Origin: Mesodorylaimus sp. YZB2_4
Taxonomy: Eukaryota; Nematoda; Enoplea; Dorylaimida; Dorylaimidae
Assembly (NCBI GenBank): GCA_030248295.1
Contig: JASANH010000484.1
Location: 62,001 to 126,000 of the forward strand
DNA length: 64,000 nucleotides
Direction: 5' to 3'
This document shows positions 34,495-45,600 of the stretch, in pieces; the stretch's first letter is position 1, and each line of letters begins with the position of its first letter. Position numbers and translations under genes: made by a program. Below the pieces are notes generated by a model. It did not search any database. It saw only the letters and a list, made by a program, of their open reading frames with translations, and was not told where the DNA came from.

Positions 34495-36282
34495 CTACTC
34501 ATATTCTAACGCAGTCAAAACCCGAGAAGCGTAGTTATCAGCAATAAATGCAATGTTACCAAGTGAAGCAACTTGTTGGACCTCCTCAGGTCTGATAAAT
34601 TCTGCTGAGACACACCATTTTTCTTCCATTGTCACAAGTGAGTCTTCAATGTTTACTCGTACTTTCAGAACCTGAGAATGATTTGGCCCACACTGAGCGA
34701 ACTGCTGTTGCCCACCGGTCAGCCCGTATATGATCAATGACCAAGGCCAGATTTTCTCCAAATGAGCATGGAGAAATTTGGTTGAGAGGGGCATGCGGAA
34801 CGTACTTTTAGTACAATGTGCAACTATCAGTTTTCCATTTTTCACCTTCAGAATTTTCTCTAAAACTAGACGTCCATTGTCCGTGACTGACACGCGAAGA
34901 AGGCAGTCGCTTGATCGATTATCTTGAAAAACGATTATTTGATCATCTTTTTTCAGTTCCAGCATTTTCCATTTCTGCCCGCCCGATTCGATTTTTTGCC
35001 AACTGCTGAGCAGTGTAATGTGGTCACTGATGGACGATGCGAATAGGATGAACCGCTCCTTCAATTTTACATTGCACGCAAACAGTGTTCCATCGTCCAT
35101 GACTCGTATTCTCCACGCCTCGAGGGAAGTTCCTACTGCAGGCAAGTAAATACGATCTTTTGTCACGAACGTGCCCGTTGAGGTATCGAAAATGGAAATG
35201 TGCAAATCGAATGCGCCGATGGCGTAGATTCTGCTTCTCGATCGGGAATAGCCTAGAATCGTCCATCTTCGACTGTCGTCCACTAATCGACATTGAGCTG
35301 GGAAGGGGGCAGTCAGGGACAGCGCGAGAATCTTATCCGCGGCATCTGTCACCCACAGGGACTCGTTGGATGGTAAGGCCAGTGACTGGAATCCACTAAG
35401 CGCGATGAACATGAAGGACTCCACCAAGGCGATCCGGACATTGAAGCAGTGTTGGAGATACGATTTCATGTTGGCCAGCGAGGATGGAGCGAATGGGCAG
35501 GCGCGGTAAGAATAATAAAAAAACGACTTTTCCTGGTTCTTGGTGGCCATGCTTTTGAGATGCCTCGAATTGATGACGCATTCATCGATTTGCTTAGAAA
35601 ATTCCGTCATGCTGTACATCAATGCCGTGTCAGACAGGAGCAGCAGCGCCAGCATCATGTCCACGGTACACTTGGTCACAGAAGCTAGATGGAAATGAAC
35701 ATTTTCAAGAAAGTCGCTCTGCTGGCAGTGTTCATTGATTGATAGACTTTCATCGAGGCTGAGCAAGAATTGTCTCAAAATTGGTCGCCTGCCACCGAGG
35801 AACCAGGTCTTCATTTGGTGCCAGTTCGATATGGCGGTGCAGAAGAGACGAATATCCAACGCCATAGCGCGGAGGGCGATGCTATTTGATTCGCAAAGCG
35901 ATGCCTCAGTGGCCCAAATATCGGCTTGACGCATTCTTCTCAAGGCTGATCGAAATGAACGAAGGGCTGGAGTACTGGGAATTAAATAGGAATCGAGCGA
36001 TTGAGAAGCAAGAGTCAACAATTGTTGAAAATCGATTTGTTCATCGACTGCTGTTTGAAGTTCCTGTAACGCCAGAAGAACATATTGGGAAGCAGATAAT
36101 AAATTACGACTATCTCCGTCGATTGTCGCGCACATGCGCCATGCACACGCTTGAGCTTTCGACAACGCGTGAAGGATTAATCCATTATTTCGAATTTTTT
36201 TGATATCAGTTTCCGGCGAAGCTCGAATTAAAAATTCATTGCACAATGTGAATGAAAATGAAGACAATAGAGGCATCAGCAA
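34495..36282 (-). CDS. Orphan intronless protein, helical N-half plus propeller-like C-half (paralogue 1)
   Basis: 595 aa in one exon. I do not recognise the family. It is clearly paralogous to the next gene upstream (37788-39725). Shared blocks are ALDIRLFC..ISNW (residues about 140-155), YYSYRACPF..MKSYLQH, SLWVTDAADKI, RRWTILGYSRSRSRIYAIG, ISIFDTSTGTFV..DRIYLP, ERFILFASS and EKWCVSAEF. The N-terminal half looks alpha-helical. The C-terminal half has regular 'WTILG..IYA..D..ISIFDT.TG' strands like NHL, WD or Kelch blades. No signal peptide or membrane segment is clear, so it is probably cytosolic. Identity to the paralogue looks near 30%, meaning an old duplication kept open in both copies. 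The start Met is the first in the frame and is not confirmed by the paralogue. Confidence 0.75.
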   Translation of the reverse strand: MLMPLLSSFSFTLCNEFLIRASPETDIKKIRNNGLILHALSKAQACAWRMCATIDGDSRNLLSASQYVLLALQELQTAVDEQIDFQQLLTLASQSLDSYLIPSTPALRSFRSALRRMRQADIWATEASLCESNSIALRAMALDIRLFCTAISNWHQMKTWFLGGRRPILRQFLLSLDESLSINEHCQQSDFLENVHFHLASVTKCTVDMMLALLLLSDTALMYSMTEFSKQIDECVINSRHLKSMATKNQEKSFFYYSYRACPFAPSSLANMKSYLQHCFNVRIALVESFMFIALSGFQSLALPSNESLWVTDAADKILALSLTAPFPAQCRLVDDSRRWTILGYSRSRSRIYAIGAFDLHISIFDTSTGTFVTKDRIYLPAVGTSLEAWRIRVMDDGTLFACNVKLKERFILFASSISDHITLLSSWQKIESGGQKWKMLELKKDDQIIVFQDNRSSDCLLRVSVTDNGRLVLEKILKVKNGKLIVAHCTKSTFRMPLSTKFLHAHLEKIWPWSLIIYGLTGGQQQFAQCGPNHSQVLKVRVNIEDSLVTMEEKWCVSAEFIRPEEVQQVASLGNIAFIADNYASRVLTALEYE

Positions 36283-36430
36283 CTCGGGAAATTTTGGAAT
36301 ACGACGACTTCTTTTGGGCGTTTATCTGGCATATACGCGCGACATGAGGAGTTGCCTAGTCACCAAAAAAGGTCTCTGTCTTATCAATGTTTATATCAAA
36401 GCCCTACTTGCTGCTCTACTTGGTGCGAGC

Positions 36431-36484
36431 CAATGAAGACTTGGCGTCTTCATTGACTCAGAAACGAAGTTAGACTAACTTCGT
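36431..36484. other. Two adjacent perfect hairpins
   Basis: CAATGAAGAC-TTGGC-GTCTTCATTG (10 bp stem, 5 nt loop) is followed 8 bp later by ACGAAGTTA-GAC-TAACTTCGT (9 bp stem, 3 nt loop). Both are mismatch-free. They lie 150-200 bp upstream of the start codon of the orphan gene at 34495-36282, so they could sit in its 5' UTR or promoter. Confidence 0.8.
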
Positions 36485-37639
36485 TGCGCCATGATATAAA
36501 AACTCCATCGATGCACAACAGTGTAAGCTTCAGCTGTTGCGCGCCGTGACCGAAACATTAGAAGCAAAGAAGGATCATTCCGAAATGAAGAGATAGCGTA
36601 TTCGAATATCACACACAGTCAACAGCAGCTTTCCCAGCAAAGATTAATCCACAAACAAGTAAAGAAAATGAGTGATGGTTTTTATTGGCAAGGGTGTGAA
36701 GTAAGTGACTAAGGCAGCTCACTATCGCACCTGCAACACCCCGTGGTAAGCCGTGATTGGCTTCATACTGAGTGCGATAAGCTGTGCAGCTCTTCCACGC
36801 CATGTTCAGGAATGCTGTTGAGGAGGCGCATTGAGGTTTATCTTCCACCTAAATACAGTTCTCATCAAGCCCATTGCCGAAATGGGGTGTGGTGCCGCAC
36901 TATTCACCGCCAAAAAACTCGTGACCAAAGATTTCCCTGCACCTCACCGCGGGTAGCGTACCAGCGGGGGTAGCATGTGAGAGTACAGTAAGCTGAGCTG
37001 CAATACCATAGGCGCATTTTATTTCTCGAATCTTAAAAACAATTTTTAAAAATCAAGTGCATTTTTAAAAGGAAACGCTGCTTCTGCTCCAAATTGCAGG
37101 ACTCACTCGCTAGCTAATACAGTACTGTACGCCTGCAGCACTCGCCGCACTTGCAATGAGACGCAAGGGAGCCTTTCGTCATAACAGTTTTCGATGGGAA
37201 GGAGATTATAAATAAACAGCATACGATGGATTTGGACCCTCTTGCTTGGGGCAGGCAGCACCGCGGTGGCACTGCTCATAGTTCAATAGAGGTGGGAAAC
37301 TCATGGACTGCATGCCTATAAATTCGATCAAGATAACCCTCCGCGTTGTCAAAATGATTTCCCTGTTTGATTTCCTAATGAGGACGTTTGTAAGTCGCCC
37401 CTCGAATCATTGACATAAAGCTTCCTGACTCTGTGTAGCATGCGGTAATCGCTAGCTGTATGGCATGCAAAAAGTCCCGCAGTGCCATGTGCATTTTGGA
37501 ACAGCGTCGCGGCTCAATCCAATAATTACAGTAGTTACGAAGTACACCCACTAGATTCAGAGTGACTTACAGCCATAGGCAGCGAACAGACGGTGGTAAA
37601 ATGAGTCGAGAGCCTCGCTCATACGTACATCGGCGACTA

Positions 37640-37750
37640 CAATAAAGACCCCGCTGGCTCATGCGAAGAGACCTGTGTTCGATGCCGGGCGCCCTTATAT
37701 GGCTGCTCATACTGGTTGGGTCAAGCCAAAATTTGAAAAAATACCAGCTA
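37640..37750 (+). repeat. tRNA-derived SINE relic
   Basis: CCGCTGGCTCATGCG (A-box-like) and TGTTCGATGCC (B box) are followed by GGGCGCCC and TTGGGTCAAG. This matches the order after the B box at about 32182-32230 (TGGGCGCC ... TTGGATGAAGTCAAG), so the two are probably the same SINE family. Confidence 0.45.
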
Positions 37751-37787
37751 CTTTTACTACAACTTTTCGTCGAAAATTCCTGCAAAA

Positions 37788-39725
37788 CTAATAAAATGCA
37801 ATAAACAGTTTTCCTTCACACCAAGCAGCACTTTTATTCCGCGCTGAATGGCCGAATTCTGAAGAGACACACCATTCGCCTCGCCCCGCGTCAACGTCGC
37901 CTATTTCGCATTTTCGATCGAATCCTATCCTTCGGACGGCTAGTCGACTGTGCAAGGACTGATGCTGCTCGCCATAGCTACTGCAACTCGGGCACTCCCT
38001 GGTCATTCCAATAGAGTACACTGCACACTTCACATAGCCTTGGCAAATCCAGGCCGTATGACCAACTGCCAGCAAATGTGATCTTTCGGGGAGTGTGGTA
38101 TGAAAATAAACAAACTTGCTTGTCACCAGTCCATCTGAATTTCGTCGAATGATTTCGGCCACAATACCGCGTCCTTCGCTGGACAAGGTGGATATTCTGA
38201 TCAAGGAATCATCCGTTTCGTTCGGATCGATTAAGAGTTGATCTCGTTTTCGTACAAAGGCCAAATCGTCTTTCGTGTTCGTCGAGTCATCGTCAATTAT
38301 GCACCAATCGCTGGGGCCCGCGGCGACACTGGTGCGGACACTAGAGGCGAAGAGAACGTAGCGTTTCCTGCTTTCTCTGTGATAAACCACGAACAGGCCG
38401 TTGGCGGCGATACGTACGATCCAAACGCTCGGTACGGCGACCGTACCAGGTAAAGGCAAATAAACCCGTTGATCTGCCATCAATTTTCCAGTAGCAGTGT
38501 CGAAAACGGAAATGTACTCGTCATATTCAGCCACTGCATAGATTTTTCCCGATCTATGGGCACTGCCCAAAATCGTCCACGGTCGACTGTTATTAATCAT
38601 TTTCACATTTCTCGGTGCCGAAGTATCGATCGAAAAAATATGGCCTGATCGATCCGTCGCCCATAAAAACTTTTGATTTGCCAAGGTCAGTGAACAGAAT
38701 GAATCGAACCCGATACAAGCCGTGTCATCGATCAAGGTCAAACGAATGCCTTTCTTGTTTGATCGAAGATACGAATGCATTCGATTTCGAGGAACAGTCA
38801 GAAATGGACACTGCGGATAGGCGAAAAACAGGAATGGCTTATCACCTTGCTGAGATAAGTGGTCGGAATCAGTGATGTATCGATTCATCTGATCATCGAA
38901 AAATCGACAAAATTCTTCTACCATGCTAGTTAGAGTAGTCTCGTTCAAGGCCATGTGGAATACAAACTTGGCCAGTGAACTGATTATTTGCTGGACACGA
39001 ATTTGTGCAAAACTTTTCATCACCTCGTTTATTGTCTCTGATGTCTTTTTTTCAAATGTTTGATTGTGAGAGGAAGTTGATGATTTTCGTGATCTTGCCT
39101 CTTCGACTGACGGACTTGGTGACAAATGAATTTGCTTTTTTTGAAAAAAAATCAAAGTCGCCAATGTTGGGTCATTGAAGAAAAATTCGAAAATTAGCCG
39201 CAATAGTTGAAAACAGGCTCTCTTATTATCCCAGTTCTGGATGACGATGCAAAATAGACGAACATCAAAGGCCTCGATGCGGACATTTTGCGACAAGGAA
39301 TCGGAATTTCGATCATTGAAGGCCTCAGTGGCGAACGTTTCGCCCATGGTAATTCTTTGAAGGGCCAACTGGAACGGTTTCGAATAAATGATGGTAGATT
39401 TGATAAGAAGATCAGTGGCAAAATTTTCCTCTTCTTGTAGTTGAGAAACCCATTCTCGCAGGTCTTTCATAGCTTCGACTACATTTTCGTACGCTAACTT
39501 TATCCTGGCGTAGGCGGGAGAGCTCAGAAAATGCTTGGCTTCGGTCGCATTACTTTCGACCTCCTTTGTAATTTCGATAATTTTATTCTTCGCTGTATTT
39601 TTGGATTCTTCGTCCGTAGCAGGACTGTTGGCTAGATTCGTCCACTGGTTGATGGCCCAGGTAAGGGAGAGGGCCCTTGAAAACAGGGGCTTTACAGCGG
39701 CTTGCATAGCTGGACCTGGCGTCAA
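37788..39725 (-). CDS. Orphan intronless protein, helical N-half plus propeller-like C-half (paralogue 2)
   Basis: 645 aa in one exon and the same unknown family as 34495-36282. The N-terminal region is helical and charged (about residues 1-270) with an insert absent from the paralogue (a Ser-rich stretch near SPSPSVEEARSRKSSTSS). The propeller-like part contains FLWATDRSGHIFSIDTS, RPWTILGSAHRSGKIYAVA, YISVFDTATGKLMADQRVYLP and KRYVLFASSV. Near the end it gains a Cys-rich stretch (CSSYGEQHQ region, with ECPSC), and the tail after EWCVSSEFGH diverges and is shorter than in paralogue 1, possibly by a late frameshift. The SIN/VFDT.TG blades suggest a beta-propeller. There are no catalytic motifs, and the function is unknown. 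Confidence 0.75.
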   Translation of the reverse strand: MTPGPAMQAAVKPLFSRALSLTWAINQWTNLANSPATDEESKNTAKNKIIEITKEVESNATEAKHFLSSPAYARIKLAYENVVEAMKDLREWVSQLQEEENFATDLLIKSTIIYSKPFQLALQRITMGETFATEAFNDRNSDSLSQNVRIEAFDVRLFCIVIQNWDNKRACFQLLRLIFEFFFNDPTLATLIFFQKKQIHLSPSPSVEEARSRKSSTSSHNQTFEKKTSETINEVMKSFAQIRVQQIISSLAKFVFHMALNETTLTSMVEEFCRFFDDQMNRYITDSDHLSQQGDKPFLFFAYPQCPFLTVPRNRMHSYLRSNKKGIRLTLIDDTACIGFDSFCSLTLANQKFLWATDRSGHIFSIDTSAPRNVKMINNSRPWTILGSAHRSGKIYAVAEYDEYISVFDTATGKLMADQRVYLPLPGTVAVPSVWIVRIAANGLFVVYHRESRKRYVLFASSVRTSVAAGPSDWCIIDDDSTNTKDDLAFVRKRDQLLIDPNETDDSLIRISTLSSEGRGIVAEIIRRNSDGLVTSKFVYFHTTLPERSHLLAVGHTAWICQGYVKCAVYSIGMTRECPSCSSYGEQHQSLHSRLAVRRIGFDRKCEIGDVDAGRGEWCVSSEFGHSARNKSAAWCEGKLFIAFY

Positions 39726-40470
39726 TTTCGATGCCCGCTCTCACCAAGAGTGCACAAGGTTTGTTTGTGTGGTGCGCTGTGTAAAATGATAAGGCCACCC
39801 GTCCCACACGCAGACTAGTAGGACAAAGTTATTTCGTCTGACTGTGATGGGTGTACTGTTGTGAAATGCATCATTCCATGTCAGTGAGTGCCATAGCTTA
39901 TGCCATTGCGTACTCTTTTCTATGTCAGGAGGACACCCCCCATCTTTATTGGATGTATGCTAGTGACATGACCCAGTATCTTGCTTGCCGCCCCGTGGCC
40001 GCACCCTAGTCTGCCTGTCTAGCCTGTTTCCTGTTTCCTGTCAGCTCGGCGTCGTGCCGTCTCATGAGTGACTCGGTCAGTTATTGCTTTGTGTGTGCTC
40101 GTGTGTGGTTGTTTCGTGCGTGATCCCGCTAGGTGGCTAGTAAAAGACTGCTCTCTAGCGTGGGTTGCTTCGTATTGCGCAATAGCTCTGAGGAAGCCAC
40201 AGCCAGCTTCCTACATGACGACAATCCCTTCGTAGGATACGAGTAATATATGATGGACACTGCCAAATATAGAGAGGATGCTGTTCACGATTGGTGTAGG
40301 CTGGCACTACATGCGTGAAAAATCGTACAGGCGAATCTGTACAACCTCATAGCTATATGTACAGGAAAATGTAGGTGGAAATATTTAAGTTTTAGTGGAG
40401 TGAAGACGTACTGTACTGCACGAGGCGCAGACCAAAAGCCACAGGGTATCACTGCACGCGATCACAAGGC
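39726..40470. other. Intergenic
   Basis: This lies between two minus-strand genes. I see no gene, repeat or RNA that I can support. Confidence 0.5.
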
Positions 40471-41456
40471 TCATTCCACCTGACGGCCACTCGACTGATG
40501 GGTGGTTGAATTGAGATTGGTTGTCTCCAATTGTACATTATTGCACTCGATTATTCTCAGGCAGGAGTTTCTGAAACCAAGATTAAAGATTAAGAATGGA
40601 GCTATGTTCATGACTGAATCGAGGCAGAATAGCAAAGAAGAACACAAAGGTAAGGTTTCTGAGAGGTGCACCCAACCGATATTGTATAGGAATAAGGCAA
40701 TATTAGGCACGACCACGCAAATAAGATCAGTCAGACTTATAGTCAGAACACATTTGGCCAGTCTTATTTGACGTCTGGTGCGATTGATTTCGGATATACT
40801 CGATGAAGGAAGTTTCCTCATTCGACGTCGGCCTATGAAGACTGCAACCACAGTGCAAACATTGGCGCACAGGCCACCCGCCATGGGCACAGCATGGACT
40901 CCGAAAAGCGTGTAATTCAGGCCGAAGATGTCAGGGGTCACGCAATTAGCAGAAATGACTTGTCTTGGTATGAACCAAGCCAGCAGCCACTTGACAGCGA
41001 CTGAAACCAGGGCGCACAAGTAAACAATCGAGGGCAGGATCCATAATCGTATATGAGAACAGTGATTGCCATACCAGACAGGCGCCGCCAATGCTAGCAG
41101 GCGTTCGACTCCAACAAGTGCAAGCAGGATGGGCAGGAGTTGGTTGCAGGTTACGAATAGGTTGGGCCAGACCAAGTTTTGACAATGCAGAGAAGGGACA
41201 AACGCGAACGAGTATGGTCTAGGCCATAAGGTAGCGGCGTGCATGAGGCCGTTTAACAAATGGCAAATATCAGAGCGATCAGCGAAGATAAGGACTGGAC
41301 TAGCTTTTTCGTAGAAAATAAAATCAAAATGACGCACGCATCGACAAGGCTCGCCGAAACAGCGATGCCCAAGGTTGCTCGCATTATGGCAACAACAATC
41401 CACAGGTCCTCTTGTGAGAAGTGCAATGTGGTTGTGTTATTTGCGAATGACTCCAT
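40471..41456 (-). CDS. SRSX-like 7TM chemoreceptor with a frameshift in TM2
   Basis: The N-terminus MESFANNTTTLHF (two sequons) and TM1 are open in one frame from 41456. That frame stops at 41253 (..SLIALIFAIC stop). The rest of the receptor (HLLNGLMHAA.., TM3 with VERLLALAAPVWY in the DRY position, TM4 to TM7) is open in the next frame to 40471. The joining point is about 41260-41300 and needs one missing base or two extra. No intron with matching phase fits. The arrangement resembles nematode SRSX chemosensory receptors. The remainder is intact over 270 codons, so this is either a young pseudogene or an assembly error. If joined, the protein is about 328 aa. Confidence 0.65.
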
Positions 41457-42699
41457 TGTACCAGCCAGTTTCGAAAGACCGAGGTGAAGCTACAGTACTG
41501 CTACCGCACTGCAATTGTGGACTGATCGCGCTGGTGCTAACTTGGAAACATCTACGTTTGGGCTGCTTCACAAGATAATGAGTGAATGATGCGAATGATT
41601 CGATATGGAGATATGAGGTTTTAAATCAGCCGAGCAGTAAGCGATAACGCAACCCACAATGCCCAAGGTACGAGTATATGAACTAGCCTCAATCAAACGA
41701 TGTATGTGAGCATGTGATTGAATATTACACCCTGCATCTACTCCTTGTTCTGCCACCATGTTCATTTAAGTTGATATATCAATGCCCTGGATCAATAATG
41801 CATACGCCATACAGTATGTGCCTCCAAATAACATTTTTTCACATGGTTTTATAGACGCTGATGTCGCTATAGGTAAATTTTCCAATTTGCCATAAATTTT
41901 TCATCATCATACGATCGTGTTAAAGGCAGAAAATACTGCGCGGCAGAAAAGAAGAATGTTTTTACAAATGACGTTGATTCACCCAAGAGGTCACCCATGC
42001 TGCGACTGACGCATGCGGCAAGCAATATGCCGATAACCAGTCTACTAACGTTAAGAACCAGAAAGCCTTTGCGTCTTACATTTTGCAGGCGCTATCCGCT
42101 TTCAGCCTTCGTGAGTCCTGCACTCCTGCGAAATGCGTCTGAAGCTGAACTGTTTTTCCATTTGATGTTCCCATCCACGAAAGGAAGTTGGAAATGGGTG
42201 GAAAAAGGACAGGTTGGCATTCAATGGTACTTATTGTTTGACCTTTCATCACTGGACGCACCACAAAGTTCTCGAATCACGTATAGGATTAGTACGGAAA
42301 CGGGATGCTCTCATTTATAGGATTAGCGCATATGCAGGTAAATCATCCGCCTAAGAATCGCCCGAAACATTTACGTTATTTGAAAATGGCCGATTGTGAG
42401 TTGCATTGAAGTATGTGTGACCAGAAGGCATGGATTCGAGAAGGATCACTTGAAAAGAATGGATTCGCTCGAAAAGAAGCATTGGATAATAAAGAATCAA
42501 ATCTGATCTACTTGCACGTATTTCTGGTGCATGAAAAAAAAATTTGACAAACCAGTAGAAGAATCAAAACTTGCACAACCCACGATTAGATTAGCATGCT
42601 GCCCTACCACAGAAAATAAGTATAATCAATCGATGCGCTAGATTATTCACAAACAAACCACGCTGTATTTCGCCGACATGACATTCTGCTCGTAATCTG
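41457..42699. other. Intergenic
   Basis: This is the upstream region of the SRSX-like receptor and the 3' flank of the myosin gene. No further gene is supported. The frame at 41997-42320 has no motif. Confidence 0.5.
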
Positions 42700-45600
42700 C
42701 TAGGCTGCCGTGGGCCAGACCAATTGGATCATGGGACCCTGGTGTTTGAATGCTGGCGAGGGAACTTGGGCGCTCATCTCGACGCGGACGGTGCGTGGTT
42801 TAGCACCCAGATGGCAATGCAAATCGCTGGTACCAACGTTGACTGGTAGACGGCGTTGATAATGTCTAAAAATAGTCCTTTAAACACTGTTCCAGTCCAG
42901 CATCGACCGACCCGGGTGTGAGGTCACCAAACCGACCCGATCCGACCGACCCGACCCAAACCGACCCGATCCACCCGATCCAACGTTGTATTGCGCCCAC
43001 TTATTTGTTTTCTGGCATGATGCATTGTTTCTTCAATCGATAACCATCGATAACAGACACCCGCAGTAAGACGGGAGGAGGAGGAGAACTTTAGGACTAA
43101 GTTAATGTGATCGTCCCTTGCCTAATGCTGTCTGAACCGACAGCGTAGAATTTCACAAACTTTTACTGTCCAACTGCACCTGCAATATTTCGTTTCGCTT
43201 CTAGACTTGCCTTCTTAGAGTGGAAGGTGGCCAGTATGAGGACAGCTTTTTAAATGTTTTTGGGCTGGGCCCCCACCTGCCCCAATTTCCTATGGGTTTG
43301 CCAGTTGCCAGCCAGCAGTCATAATGACGGGTGCGGCCGTGTGCGAGGCGATCAACTCTCATGACAGGCTCCCTCTGACGGGATCACTTAGAGCTGCTCC
43401 GCCTGGAGCATCACCGCCGAGGGCATCCTGCGCCAGAATCGGCGTTTCTGGATGATGCAGGGGAAGAACGGAGGGCCCCGACTGGCAATTAGGACCAGTT
43501 TTCTCAATCGAGGGCACCACTTCCACCTCCAATTGAATTCCTGGTGAATCGCCCACAACCAGTTCTCTGAGAACGGGTTTCCTAAACTGACGTCTTCAGC
43601 CAGAATAGAACTGAGGTGTTTCAGTCAGGCTTGCCCCCCCCCATCTCACAAGCCAAATGAGCCGCGCTCCTACGTGGACAGAAGGTGGGTGGGGTCGAAA
43701 CTTGCAAAAAAAAAGTCGATGTCATGCATGGGCGGCCAGTCCAGTGGGTTGAAGTGTCGATCCTAGCTGCCTGCATGAAGACATGACTGGACGCAAGAGA
43801 AAAAATTTGGCAGGAATTCAAAATTCCGATCCGGCCGACCCACAGCTTGAGTCGGTTCCCCCAAACCGATCCGGCCCGGATCGGCGGGTCGGTCGATGCT
43901 GGGTTCCAGTAGCCTTCGCATAAAGGAAGCTTACTTTTCGAAAAACATCACTAAAACCCCAACTAGCTCTCCAACTCGATCTTCGTGCGGCGGTTGCATT
44001 AAATGGAATACCATATCGTTGCTATTGTTCAAATGCAGGACCACGAGAGCATCGCGGCCAGACGAAATACTGATCTCATGCAGCGACGCCAAATCGTAAA
44101 CTGGGCCCATAGGTTTGAAAGCCTGCTTGCCAGTACCATAGAATTTGATCAAATTCTTGTCCGTAATCACCAAGGCTCTCTGGGCAGACTTGTTGTGTTT
44201 GTTGAACTACAGATAGAAGCAAAGCTCACGATTAGTGAGGCTCAGGCTCAGCTGAAATAATGTCCTTACTTTCTTGATGTAGGCGCTGAACAGCACAGAC
44301 GAGAAATGATTCTGCTGACGTAAATGGGACAGCGAGCTCTTGTAGCTAGACGCATCCGGATTGTCTTGCGGCTGAAAAATGCACAGATAAAGACTAGAAA
44401 TTACTTCCTCCTCAAACAGGGCATTTCGCTGCTGACTCCACTATCGGTCCTTGTAGTCGTCAGATGACAAAGTACCAGCTGCAGCTTCGAGGTACTCACC
44501 ATGGCCAGATAATCATTGAGCCACCGTCTGTGGAACCCCCATTCCGTCCTTCTTCCTCTCAGCACTTCAGCCGCGTACAGCTTCATTTTCATCTCGCTCC
44601 ATTGATCTCGTGGAATTCGACTCAAGATAACACTTGCACGCCATCGGGCATGGATCGTCTGCAAACGGCCAACAAATGGACGAAGAACGACAGGAGGCGC
44701 AGGCCACGTCAATGATTTTCCAAGGTCTGGCAATTGACGAACATTCCTGAAATGATCGAACAGTTTATCGCCCAAAATCATGCGCAATCTTCTATACATA
44801 CTTGAATCGATTAATAATCTGCAGCAAATACGATCTCAACTTGTAACGACGATAGCAATCCATAATTCGATAAATTGCGCGCATTTGCTTAACACGTTTT
44901 CGAGCGAGAGCGCCGCGCCAATTCTAAAATTTGCATTGAAGTCTTGTAATTTTGCCATTTCACCTCCAACTCGAATGCTAGCTTCAATTCACCTTCTGCA
45001 AAAAAGTGACAATCCTTGGCAAACAAGCTGATCGAGCTTCTTCCAATTCAAAAATGGTACGTGGACGGCGAATAAAGATCTTTGTCTTGCCAAATACAGC
45101 ATCGTCCGTGGCTCGCATATGGTTCAAGATAACTGCGACACCGTCCTTCGGGCCGCCGCCTCGGTAATTGGGCCATGTTATTGAACTGACACACTTGTAT
45201 CTAAAAGATAAGTATCGTGCAGTCGTTTCTGATCACCTACAGCAGAGCAGGTGTTGCAATGTAGACTAGATATGCTCTCATTGCTTAATGCATTCAGCGA
45301 GGAAGCGCCAACATTTCTGACGATGAGACGCAACTTCATGACATAGGGCATAGGCATTATCACAACAGAATATATAAGATTCAGCTAAGGCTTTCACTGG
45401 CCTAGGGTAAAAACAGAAGCATACCTTTGCAAAAATCTCGGATAAGGCATACGATAGGCGAATCCAGCTCGGCGAACCCGTACATTCTCCAGTAGACCCA
45501 AATAGAGGATTTGATGCTTAACTCGTTCTTCGTCGAATAATATTGGTGATTTTACGTCATTTGGTTTGACACAACGGACGTAATGAGGAACTTTGGAGGC

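Larger units (their letters stand above)
36283..37787. other. Spacer between the orphan paralogues
   Basis: This holds two perfect small hairpins at 36431-36455 and 36464-36484 (listed), a tRNA-like SINE relic at about 37640-37750, and otherwise nothing. Short frames here show no motif. Confidence 0.5.
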
